Assembly (NCBI GenBank): GCA_036269915.1
Contig: DATBDM010000039.1
Location: 1-15,685, forward strand
DNA length: 15,685 nt
Direction: 5' to 3'
Source of the DNA: DATBDM01 sp036269915
GTDB taxonomy: Bacteria > Actinomycetota > Thermoleophilia > Solirubrobacterales > Solirubrobacteraceae
The translations under genes were made by a program, and so were the position numbers. The first letter of the stretch is position 1, and every line of letters starts with the position of its first letter. The notes below the pieces were generated by a model that saw only the letters and a list, made by a program, of their open reading frames with translations, was not told where the DNA came from and searched no databases. Below are positions 1 to 6,793 of this stretch, one piece after another.

Positions 1-363
1 GTCGACGTCGCGCGCGGCGACCTGATCGCCGCCGTCGGTGAGGCGCCGGACGCCGCGCGCGAGCTGACCGCGACGCTGTGCTGGCTCGGCGACGCCCCGG
101 CCCGCCCGGGCGACCGCTACCTGCTCAAGCACACGACCCGCACCGTGCGCGCCCGGCTCGACGAGATCACCCACCGGATCGACGTCGCGACGCTCGGCCG
201 CGAATCCGCGACCGAGCTCGCGCTCAACGACCTCGGCGAGGTTCACCTGCGCCTCGGCGAGCCCGTGATGGCCGACGCCTATGCCGACGTCCGCTCGACC
301 GGCGCCTTCATCCTGATCGACGCCGCGACGAACGAGACGGTCGGCGCGGGCCTGATCGCCTAG
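1..363 (+). CDS. cysN: Sulfate adenylyltransferase subunit 1 (CysN), C-terminal part
   Basis: The window opens inside this gene; 120 codons remain before TAG at 361-363. CysN is the GTPase subunit of ATP sulfurylase and, with CysD, makes adenosine 5'-phosphosulfate from sulfate and ATP in cytoplasmic sulfate assimilation. The G-domain lies off the left edge. What is visible is the EF-Tu-like C-terminal beta-barrel region. Family hallmarks are RGDLIA near the start, the segment PGDRYLLKHTTRTV (about residues 36-49), LALNDLGEVHLRL, and the closing TGAFILIDAATNETVGAGLI, which is close to the usual CysN ending. The protein stops right after this motif with no APS-kinase (CysC) domain, so this is a stand-alone CysN rather than a CysNC fusion. 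CysD would be expected upstream, outside the window. Recognition is from memory of the family; I am confident. Confidence 0.93.
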   Translation, partial: VDVARGDLIAAVGEAPDAARELTATLCWLGDAPARPGDRYLLKHTTRTVRARLDEITHRIDVATLGRESATELALNDLGEVHLRLGEPVMADAYADVRSTGAFILIDAATNETVGAGLIA

Positions 364-405
364 GCGCCTCCGGCGCGACACGTCAACTGCGGCGGGGCCG
401 AACAT

Positions 406-448
406 AAAGAGGGTCTGACCCTCTTTAGCTAAAGGGGGTCAGACCCTC
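406..448. repeat. Nested 40-bp palindrome between convergent genes (REP-like element or bidirectional terminator)
   Basis: At 406-426 a perfect 10-1-10 inverted repeat reads AAAGAGGGTC, T, GACCCTCTTT. At 434-448 a second hairpin has GGGTC and GACCC arms around a central A. The two hairpins are themselves inverted copies: 409-428 and 429-448 form 20-base arms with one mismatch, centred on CTTTAGCTAAAG. The element contains four GGGTC/GACCC half-sites. It lies between the convergent cysN and ABC permease genes, 46 bases after the cysN stop, so its RNA would fold on either strand and could end transcription from both sides. The paired-hairpin form resembles REP/BIME-type repeats. I recall GGGTC-A/T-GACCC palindromes as dispersed repeats in other genomes, but cannot confirm that here; only one copy is present in this window. 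Confidence 0.7.
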
Positions 449-499
449 GGGCGCTGTGGAGACACCTCCCCACCCAGCGGGGTTGACGTTCGCGACGCC

Positions 500-1332
500 C
501 TAGGCCCGCGCAATCGCCGCCCGGAGCGCGCCGGGGTCGCCGGCGCCCGGCTCCCAGCGGAAGCGGCGGGAGGCCACGCGCAGTCCGGCGATGCCCCAGA
601 TCGCGATCACCGCGAGGTCGCCCCACGACCAGCCGCCGTTCGGCGTGCCGGGCACGAAGCAGGCGTCGAAGGCGTCGACGATGTGCTTGAGCGGGAAGAT
701 GTTCGCGACGGTCACCAGCCACTGCGGCGCGCCGTCGAGCGGGTAGAAGACGCCCGAGATGAACGACAGCGGCAGGAACGTGAACTGCGCGATCGGCAGC
801 GCCTGGTCCGCGGTCCGGGCCAGCGTCGCGACCGCCAGGCCGAGCGCCGCGAGCGACGCCGCGCCGAGCACGAGCGTGACGATCGCCGCGGGCAGCGTGC
901 TCGCGTAGACGTCGACGCCGAACACCGGCACCGCCACGACGAACATCAGCAGGACCGCCGCGAGGCCCGAGAGCACAGCACCCGTCAGCCACGAGCCGAT
1001 GTAGATGCCCATCGGCAGCGGCGTGCCGCGCACGCGCTTGAGCAGCCCCATGTCGCGGGCGGTGGAGATGCCGACGATGACGCTCGTGTAGCAGGCCATG
1101 GTCAGCCCGAAGATGCCGATCGACGGCGTGTAGAACTGCGCGAACGCCACCTTGCCGCCCGCCGGGCCGATCGCCGCCACCCGCGTGTCGCCGTTGAGCC
1201 CGTTGAAGAGCACGAGGAACAGCAGCGGGAACGCGAAGGTGAAGAACGACGACCGCGGGTTGCGCAGGAGGAGCTTCACGCGCGCCGCGATCCAGCGGCG
1301 CAGCAGCGCGAGGTCCGAGGAGCTGGGGAGGG

Positions 1333-1336
<4 letters not shown>
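500..1336 (-). CDS. ABC-2 type transporter permease
   Basis: A 278-residue integral membrane protein, the channel half of an ABC exporter whose ATPase is encoded directly upstream. About six hydrophobic segments can be read: near residues 29-47 (FFTFAFPLLFLVLF), then around FGLTMACYTSVIVGIS, WLTGAVLSGLAAVLLMFVVAV, AAIVTLVLGAASLAALGLAVA, ALPIAQFTFLPLSFISGVFYPL, and near the C-terminus DLAVIAIWGIAGL. The large loop after the first segment, the motif LLKRVRGTPLP and the SGVFYPLDGAPQWL segment are typical of the ABC2_membrane/DrrB-like family. The ATG (1334-1336) overlaps the TGA of the ATPase (1333-1335) as ATGA, implying translational coupling and equal production. The substrate cannot be read from sequence; drug, lipid or antibiotic export are all possible. 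Confidence 0.9.
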
Positions 1337-2283
<947 letters not shown>

Positions 2284-2290
2284 GGTCGGG

Positions 2291-2319
2291 ACATTGCCGC
2301 GCGAGCGCCCTTGCGTCAT
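2291..2319 (-). promoter_or_regulatory. Putative promoter of the ABC exporter operon
   Basis: On the minus strand ATGACG (2314-2319, sharing TGAC with the -35 consensus) is followed after 17 bases by CAATGT (2291-2296), then 7 bases before ATG 2283. If used, the transcript would be leaderless or nearly so. This is a pattern-only prediction. Confidence 0.4.
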
Positions 2320-2341
2320 CGGCGCGGCGGTCGATCTCACA

Positions 2342-2361
2342 TCTCCACCCCTGGGTGGAGA
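2342..2361. promoter_or_regulatory. Perfect 9-2-9 palindrome, candidate operator between exporter and sensor genes
   Basis: TCTCCACCC, CT, GGGTGGAGA forms a perfect inverted repeat with a 2-base centre. It lies in the 135-base divergent gap, 23 bases upstream of the -35-like hexamer proposed for the exporter and 20 bases upstream of the one proposed for the kinase. That symmetrical position suits binding of a dimeric regulator, with the adjacent NarL-type response regulator as the obvious candidate. A 2-base loop is too tight for a good RNA hairpin, which favours a DNA-level role. Assigning the binder is inference. Confidence 0.55.
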
Positions 2362-2380
2362 CGGATCGACCCTGGCGCCC

Positions 2381-2409
2381 ATGTCCCGCGCACATGCGCG
2401 CCGTACCGT
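2381..2409 (+). promoter_or_regulatory. Putative promoter of the histidine kinase-response regulator operon
   Basis: ATGTCC (2381-2386) and TACCGT (2404-2409) are spaced by 17 bases, and the second hexamer ends 9 bases before ATG 2419. The -35 match is weak. A short 6-2-6 inverted repeat (2387-2400, CGCGCA and TGCGCG arms) fills the spacer between the two hexamers. Confidence 0.35.
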
Positions 2410-2418
2410 GTGCCGCGG

Positions 2419-3591
2419 ATGTTCGACGACCTCCCGATGAGCCGCACCCCGCCGCCGCGGACCGTCTACGGCCTGCGCACGATCGGCGTCGTGGCGCTGA
2501 GCTTCGTGCTGTGGGCGACGATCACGACCGAGCCACGACCGGCGCTGAGCGGCTCCGGCCTGGGCGTCCTGCTCTCGCTCGTCGCGATCGTGGCCGGCAT
2601 CGCGGGCAGCGCCCCGCGGCCGCAGCTGCCGCGCGGGATGCGGCTCGCCGCCCTCACCCTGACGGCGGCCGGCGGCATCGCCCTGTACGCGTTCCAGCCC
2701 GAGGGAGCGGCGATCGGGATCACCTATTACGTGATCGCGATGAGCGCGATGCGGCTCCCGCGCACACCGGCCGTCCTGGTCACCGCGCTCGCGATCGGCG
2801 GTCAGGCGGTCGCCGCCCTGTTCGTGGCGAAGGACCCGGGCGGCCAGATCCTGTCGATCGTCTTCTCGACGCTGCCGTGGTTCCTCGTCATCCGGCTGAT
2901 GCGCGAGCTGCGCGAGGGCCGCGACCGTGCCGAGTCGCTCGTCGAGGAGCTGCGCGAGTCGCGCGAGGCGCATGCGCAGTCGGTCACGCTGGCCGAGCGC
3001 GCGCGGGTCGCGCGCGACATGCACGACGTGCTCGCCCATTCGCTGTCCGCGCTCGCCCTGCAGCTCGAGGGGACGCGGTTGCAGGCGGTCGATCGCGGCA
3101 CCGACCCGGAGGTCGTCGCCGCGATCGAGCGCGCCCACCACCTCGCCGCGGGCGGGCTCGACGAGGCGCGGCGGGCGATCGCCGCCCTGCGCGGGGACGA
3201 GCTGCCCGGCCCCGAGCGCCTGCGGGCGCTCGCCGACGCCTTCGAGGAGCACACCGACGCCCGCTGCACGCTCACCGTCGCCGGCGTCCCGAACGAGCTG
3301 ACGCCCGAGGCGCGGCTCGCGCTCTACCGCACCGCTCAGGAGGCGCTGACCAACGTGCGCCGCCACTCGGCGGCCGACCGCGTGGCGATGCGGCTCGACC
3401 ATCGCGACGACGGCACGACGCTCGTCGTGGAGGACCACGGTCCCGGCGCCCCGGTCGTGGTCGGCCCCAGCGCGGGCGGCGGCTACGGCCTGACGGGCAT
3501 GCGCGAGCGCGCCGAGCTGCTCGGCGGCCGGCTCAGCGCCGGCCCGACCGCGAGCGGCTTCCGCGTCGAGCTGTGGGTGCCGGCGGCGTGA
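2419..3591 (+). CDS. Sensor histidine kinase, HisKA_3/NarL-DesK class
   Basis: A 390-residue membrane sensor kinase that should phosphorylate the response regulator encoded immediately downstream. The first 165 residues or so hold about six hydrophobic segments (for example GVVALSFVLWATI, VLLSLVAIVAGIAG, LVTALAIGGQAVAALFVA, ILSIVFSTLPWFLVI) with no sizeable outer loop, so the stimulus is probably sensed in or at the membrane. A linker coiled-coil (RELREGRDRAESLVEELRES) leads to the phosphoacceptor motif ARDMHDVLAHSLS, with His202. The HATPase_c domain shows the N-box EALTNVRRHS (Asn312), EDHGPGAP, and GGGYGLTGMRERAELLGG. The start at 2419 was preferred for the TANNNT hexamer 9 bases upstream; ATG 2437 (six codons in) is possible, and neither has a Shine-Dalgarno. 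The intramembrane-sensing type and divergent exporter recall DesK/LiaS-like envelope or drug-stress systems. Confidence 0.92.
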   Translation: MFDDLPMSRTPPPRTVYGLRTIGVVALSFVLWATITTEPRPALSGSGLGVLLSLVAIVAGIAGSAPRPQLPRGMRLAALTLTAAGGIALYAFQPEGAAIGITYYVIAMSAMRLPRTPAVLVTALAIGGQAVAALFVAKDPGGQILSIVFSTLPWFLVIRLMRELREGRDRAESLVEELRESREAHAQSVTLAERARVARDMHDVLAHSLSALALQLEGTRLQAVDRGTDPEVVAAIERAHHLAAGGLDEARRAIAALRGDELPGPERLRALADAFEEHTDARCTLTVAGVPNELTPEARLALYRTAQEALTNVRRHSAADRVAMRLDHRDDGTTLVVEDHGPGAPVVVGPSAGGGYGLTGMRERAELLGGRLSAGPTASGFRVELWVPAA

Positions 3592-4235
3592 TCCGCGTCC
3601 TGCTCGCCGACGACCAGCGGGTGGTGCGCGAGGGGCTCGGCACGCTGCTCGGCCTGCTCGACGGCATCGAGCTCGTCGGCACTGCCGCCGACGGCGAGGA
3701 GGCCGTGGCGCTCGCCGTCCGCCACGACCCCGACGTGGTCCTGATGGACCTGCGGATGCCGCGCGTCGACGGCACGGAGGCGATCCGCCGGCTCTCCGAG
3801 CGCGGCGAGCGGCCGCGCTGCGTGGCGCTGACCACCTTCGCCGACGACGCGTCGGTGCTCGGCGCGCTGCGGGCCGGCGCCCGCGGCTACCTGACCAAGG
3901 ACGCCGGCGCCGATCAGATCCGCGCCGCGGTCGAGGCAGTCGCCCGCGGCGACGCCGCGCTCGACCCCGCCGTGCAGCACCACGTCGTGGCCGCGCTGGC
4001 CGGCGGCGAGCCCGCGGCCGGCCCGGCGGCGGACCTGCCCGACGGCCTGACCCCGCGCGAGGCCGAGGTGCTCGGGCTGATCGCCGACGGGTTGAGCAAC
4101 ACCGAGATCGCCGAGCGCCTCGTGGTGAGCGCGGCCACCGTCAAGAGCCACGTCAACCACATCTTCGCCAAGGCGGGAGCGCGCGACCGCGCGCAGGCGG
4201 TCACCTACGCCTACCGCCACGGCCTGGCGGGTTGA
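3588..4235 (+). CDS. Response regulator, NarL/FixJ (REC-LuxR HTH) family
   Basis: A 215-residue cytoplasmic transcription factor, the partner of the kinase encoded just upstream. The REC domain (about 1-120) has the acidic pocket DDQ (8-10), phosphoacceptor Asp54 in DVVLMDLRMP, the conserved Thr in ALTTF (82-83) and Lys104 in YLTKDA. An Ala/Gly/Pro-rich linker (about 133-150) joins a LuxR-type helix-turn-helix domain (about 153-212) with LTPREAEVLGLIADGLSNTEIA and TVKSHVNHIFAKAGARDR. The GTG start (3588-3590) overlaps the kinase stop TGA (3589-3591) as GTGA, so the two proteins are translationally coupled. It probably binds symmetric DNA as a phosphorylated dimer; the palindrome at 2342-2361 in front of the divergent exporter is the leading target. 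Confidence 0.94.
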   Translation: MIRVLLADDQRVVREGLGTLLGLLDGIELVGTAADGEEAVALAVRHDPDVVLMDLRMPRVDGTEAIRRLSERGERPRCVALTTFADDASVLGALRAGARGYLTKDAGADQIRAAVEAVARGDAALDPAVQHHVVAALAGGEPAAGPAADLPDGLTPREAEVLGLIADGLSNTEIAERLVVSAATVKSHVNHIFAKAGARDRAQAVTYAYRHGLAG

Positions 4236-4240
4236 CCGAG

Positions 4241-4274
4241 GGCCGGCCGGCGCGGCGGCCCCATTGTGCCGGCC
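4241..4274. terminator. GC-rich inverted repeat after the response regulator gene
   Basis: GGCCGGC (4241-4247) pairs with GCCGGCC (4268-4274) around a 20-base loop, starting 5 bases after the response regulator stop. Overlapping alternatives exist (GGCCG-AC-CGGCC at 4271-4282). There is no T-run, as is common in very GC-rich actinobacteria, so terminator function is a weak inference from position. Confidence 0.35.
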
Positions 4275-4293
4275 GACCGGCCTCCGATCGGAT

Positions 4294-4320
4294 GTCCCTT
4301 GTAAACCCCAGGGAAGGGAC
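4294..4320. terminator. Hairpin between convergent genes
   Basis: GTCCCTT (4294-4300) and AAGGGAC (4314-4320) form a perfect 7-bp stem with a 13-base loop. It lies in the 141-base gap between the convergent response regulator and histidine phosphatase genes and could serve the minus-strand gene, whose stop is 57 bases away. The stem is short. Confidence 0.3.
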
Positions 4321-4338
4321 GTGAAGCGCCAACGCTCT

Positions 4339-4351
4339 GTTCGGTCCGAAC
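4339..4351. repeat. Short perfect palindrome GTTCGG-T-CCGAAC
   Basis: A 6-1-6 inverted repeat 26 bases beyond the stop of the histidine phosphatase gene. The half-sites point the wrong way for a Gram-positive LexA box (which is GAAC-N4-GTTC). It may simply add to the terminator-like structure of this gap. Confidence 0.3.
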
Positions 4352-4376
4352 TTGCGCGAACCGAGATGAGAGCCGC

Positions 4377-4976
4377 TCAGTAGTTGCCGGTGACCGCCCC
4401 GTCGCGCGCCACCCAGCCGTAGGAGAGCAGCCGGCGGGGATCGCCGAGCTCGAACGTCGTGAGCGAGGCGTTCCCCGGCGAGCCGAGGCGCAGGTGGTCG
4501 GCGGCGGTGACGTGGGCGGTCGCGGCCCGCACGCAGCCGCCATGGCTGATCACGAGCCACGAGCCGCTCGCGGCCGCGAGCTCGTCGAAGGCGCCGCTCA
4601 CGCGCTCCGCGAACGCGGGCCACGGCTCGCCGTCGGGCGCCGTGACCGGGCCGCCGCGCCAGTTCGTGAGCCCGTCGACCTCGGCGTCGACCTCGGCGGC
4701 CCGACGGCCGCCCCACTCGCCGATGTCGATCTCGCGCCAGCGCGGGTCGTAGCGGCCGGGTCGCACGCCGAGCAGCTCGGCGGTCTCGCGGGCGCGCGCG
4801 AGATCGGAGCAGAGGATCCGCTCCGACGGGAAGCCCGAGAGGTGAAGCGCACGCCCGAGCGCGGCGGACTGCTCGCGGCCCTGGGCCGACAGCGGGGGGT
4901 CGAGCTGGCCCTGCAGGCGCTCCTCCGCGTTCCAGGTCGATTCGCCGTGGCGGACGATCAGCAGGCGTTCGGGCAT
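4377..4976 (-). CDS. Histidine phosphatase family protein (phosphoglycerate mutase-like)
   Basis: A 199-residue cytoplasmic enzyme of the branch-1 histidine phosphatase superfamily. The RHG signature LIVRHGEST gives the phospho-accepting His10 and Arg9. Further motifs are SDLARARETAELL (about 58-69), EIDIGEWGGR with the likely acid/base Glu at 82 or 87, and the second catalytic histidine in LVISHGGCVR (His145). Length and motifs fit small-molecule phosphatases such as the PhoE/GpmB/CobC group; the true substrate cannot be told, and a cofactor-dependent glycolytic mutase is unlikely at this length. The ATG at 4974-4976 has no clear Shine-Dalgarno; a promoter-like TTGCTG-N16-TGCTAT lies on the minus strand within the short gap and the first codons of the divergent carboxylase gene. 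Confidence 0.88.
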   Translation of the reverse strand: MPERLLIVRHGESTWNAEERLQGQLDPPLSAQGREQSAALGRALHLSGFPSERILCSDLARARETAELLGVRPGRYDPRWREIDIGEWGGRRAAEVDAEVDGLTNWRGGPVTAPDGEPWPAFAERVSGAFDELAAASGSWLVISHGGCVRAATAHVTAADHLRLGSPGNASLTTFELGDPRRLLSYGWVARDGAVTGNY

Positions 4977-4982
4977 CGCACC

Positions 4983-5000
4983 GGGATAGCATCCCCCGCC
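4983..5000 (+). promoter_or_regulatory. TAGCAT promoter box, with an overlapping divergent -10
   Basis: The 18-base box GGGATAGCATCCCCCGCC holds TAGCAT (4987-4992), ending 10 bases before ATG 5003; no Shine-Dalgarno is present. On the other strand TGCTAT (complement of 4986-4991) ends 9 bases before the phosphatase ATG and has a TTGCTG -35-like hexamer (complement of 5008-5013) at 16 bases. So one 7-base core, ATAGCAT, offers a -10 to both divergent genes. The box recurs almost exactly before sucC at 13864-13881. Confidence 0.5.
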
Positions 5001-5002
5001 GC

Positions 5003-6793
5003 ATGTTCAGCAAGGTCCTGGTCGCCAACCGTGGCGAGATCGCCGTCCGCGTCATCCGCGCGCTGGACGAGCTCGGTATCGAGTCCGTCGCCGTCTACTC
5101 GGAGGCCGACCGCGACGCGCAGCACGTCACGCGCGCGACCGAGGCCCACCTGCTCGGCCCCGGGCCCGCGGCGGAGTCCTACCTCAACGTCGACAAGCTG
5201 ATGGAGGTCATCGAGACCTCCGGGGCCGAGGCGGTCCACCCCGGCTACGGCTTCCTGGCCGAGAACGCGGCGTTCGCGAAGCGCCTCGAGGAGGCGGGGA
5301 TCACGTTCATCGGGCCGCCCGCGTCGGCGATCGAGGCGATGGGCTCCAAGACGCGCGCCCGCGAGCTCATGCAGGGCGCCGGCGTGCCGATCGTCCCCGG
5401 GACCACCGAGGCGGTCGACACCGTCGAGGAGGCCGCGAAGATCGCCGCGGAGATCGGCTACCCGATCGCCGTGAAGGCCGCGGGCGGCGGAGGCGGCAAG
5501 GGCTTCCGCGTCGCGCTCGAGCCCGACAAGCTCGCCGACGCCTTCGAGGGCGCCGCGCGCGAGGGCGAGAAGTTCTTCTCCGACGCCACCGTCTACCTCG
5601 AGCGCTACCTGCCGGACCCGCGCCACGTCGAGGTCCAGGTCCTCGCCGACCGCCAGGGCAACACGGTCCATCTCGGCGAGCGCGACTGCTCGATCCAGCG
5701 GCGCCACCAGAAGCTCATCGAGGAATCCCCCGCTCCGCTGGTGGACGCGAAGCTCCGCGAGAAGATCGGCAGGATCGCGGTCGACGCCGCCAAGGCCGTC
5801 GGCTACCACTCGGCCGGCACGATCGAGGGCCTGCTGCAGGACGGCGAGTACTACTTCCTCGAGATGAACACCCGCGTGCAGGTCGAGCACTGCGTGACCG
5901 AGGCGGTCACCGGCGTCGACATCGTGCGCGAGCAGATCCTCATCGCCGCCGGCGAGGAGCTCTCCTTCGGCCAGGACGACGTCACCTGGAACGGCCACGC
6001 GATCGAGTGCCGCATCAACGCCGAGGCCGCGGCCAAGAACTTCGCTCCCGCGCCCGGCACGGTGACCCACTACCGCGAGCCGTCAGGCCCGGGCGTGCGC
6101 GTCGACTCGGGCGTGCTGAGCGGCTCGGAGATCACGCCGCTGTACGACCCGATGGTCGCCAAGCTGATCGTCTGGGACGCCGACCGCGAGCGCGCGACGA
6201 AGCGGATGCTGCGCGCGCTGAAGGAGTTCGAGATCGAGGGCGTCACCACCCTGATCCCGTTCCACAAGGCGATCATGGCCTCCGAGCAATGGGCCAACGC
6301 GGAGACCTGCCGCGACCTGATCGAGGACCGCAAGTGGCTCAAGACGCTCGCGGACGGGCGGGACGGTGTCACGGACGCGCCCGCGTCCGGCGACGAGGAG
6401 GCCGCCGAGACCGTCGAGCGCGACTACGTGGTCGAGGTCTCCGGCAAGCGCTTCGACGTCAAGGTCCGCGGCGAGGCGCCGCCCGTGCTCAGCTCGGCGG
6501 GCAACGGCGGCGCGCCGGCCGCCGCGGCGGCGCCACGGCAGCGGCGTGAGCGGGCCAAGGGCGGCGCCGGTGGCGGGGACACGCTCGCCTCGCCGCTGCA
6601 GGGCAACGTCTTCAAGGTGCTGGTCGAGCAGGGCGCCAAGGTCGAGGAGGGCGCGCTGATCTGCATCATCGAGGCGATGAAGATGGAGAACGAGATCACC
6701 GCGCACAAGGCCGGCACGGTCTCGGAGCTGCCGATCTCCGAGGGCGGCGCGGTCACGACCGGCGACACGCTCGCCGTGATCACGTCCTCGTGA
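5003..6793 (+). CDS. Acetyl/propionyl-CoA carboxylase alpha chain (biotin carboxylase fused to BCCP)
   Basis: A 596-residue fusion that carboxylates its own biotin with ATP and bicarbonate, then hands CO2 to a separate carboxyltransferase beta chain that is not in this window. The biotin carboxylase part spans about 1-446: start KVLVANRGEIAVRVIRA, VHPGYGFLAEN, ATP-grasp glycine-rich loop AAGGGGGKGFR (Lys166), RDCSIQRRHQKLIEE (from 227), and EMNTRVQVEHCVTE (287-300). An Ala/Pro/Gly-rich basic linker (about 490-525) leads to the biotinyl domain, with the biotin-accepting Lys560 in EAMKMEN. Size and order match actinobacterial AccA3-type subunits for fatty or mycolic acid precursors or propionate metabolism; which acyl-CoA is used depends on the unseen beta subunit. 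One oddity is Cys297, where many homologues have proline (EHPVTE). The stop overlaps the next gene's GTG. Confidence 0.95.
   Translation: MFSKVLVANRGEIAVRVIRALDELGIESVAVYSEADRDAQHVTRATEAHLLGPGPAAESYLNVDKLMEVIETSGAEAVHPGYGFLAENAAFAKRLEEAGITFIGPPASAIEAMGSKTRARELMQGAGVPIVPGTTEAVDTVEEAAKIAAEIGYPIAVKAAGGGGGKGFRVALEPDKLADAFEGAAREGEKFFSDATVYLERYLPDPRHVEVQVLADRQGNTVHLGERDCSIQRRHQKLIEESPAPLVDAKLREKIGRIAVDAAKAVGYHSAGTIEGLLQDGEYYFLEMNTRVQVEHCVTEAVTGVDIVREQILIAAGEELSFGQDDVTWNGHAIECRINAEAAAKNFAPAPGTVTHYREPSGPGVRVDSGVLSGSEITPLYDPMVAKLIVWDADRERATKRMLRALKEFEIEGVTTLIPFHKAIMASEQWANAETCRDLIEDRKWLKTLADGRDGVTDAPASGDEEAAETVERDYVVEVSGKRFDVKVRGEAPPVLSSAGNGGAPAAAAAPRQRRERAKGGAGGGDTLASPLQGNVFKVLVEQGAKVEEGALICIIEAMKMENEITAHKAGTVSELPISEGGAVTTGDTLAVITSS

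Noticed and set aside
2387..2400. CGCGCA-CA-TGCGCG inverted repeat considered as a separate operator
   Set aside because: Short alternating CG/GC inverted repeats arise often by chance in such GC-rich DNA; it is noted only within the kinase promoter entry.
2320..3438. Minus-strand open frame extending upstream of the ABC ATPase
   Set aside because: It lies antisense to the histidine kinase and its translation has no domain-like features; the recognisable ATPase begins near 2283.
4339..4351. GTTCGGTCCGAAC considered as a LexA/SOS box
   Set aside because: The actinobacterial LexA box is GAAC-N4-GTTC; here the half-sites are in the opposite order (GTTC-N5-GAAC) and lie after a gene, not in a promoter.
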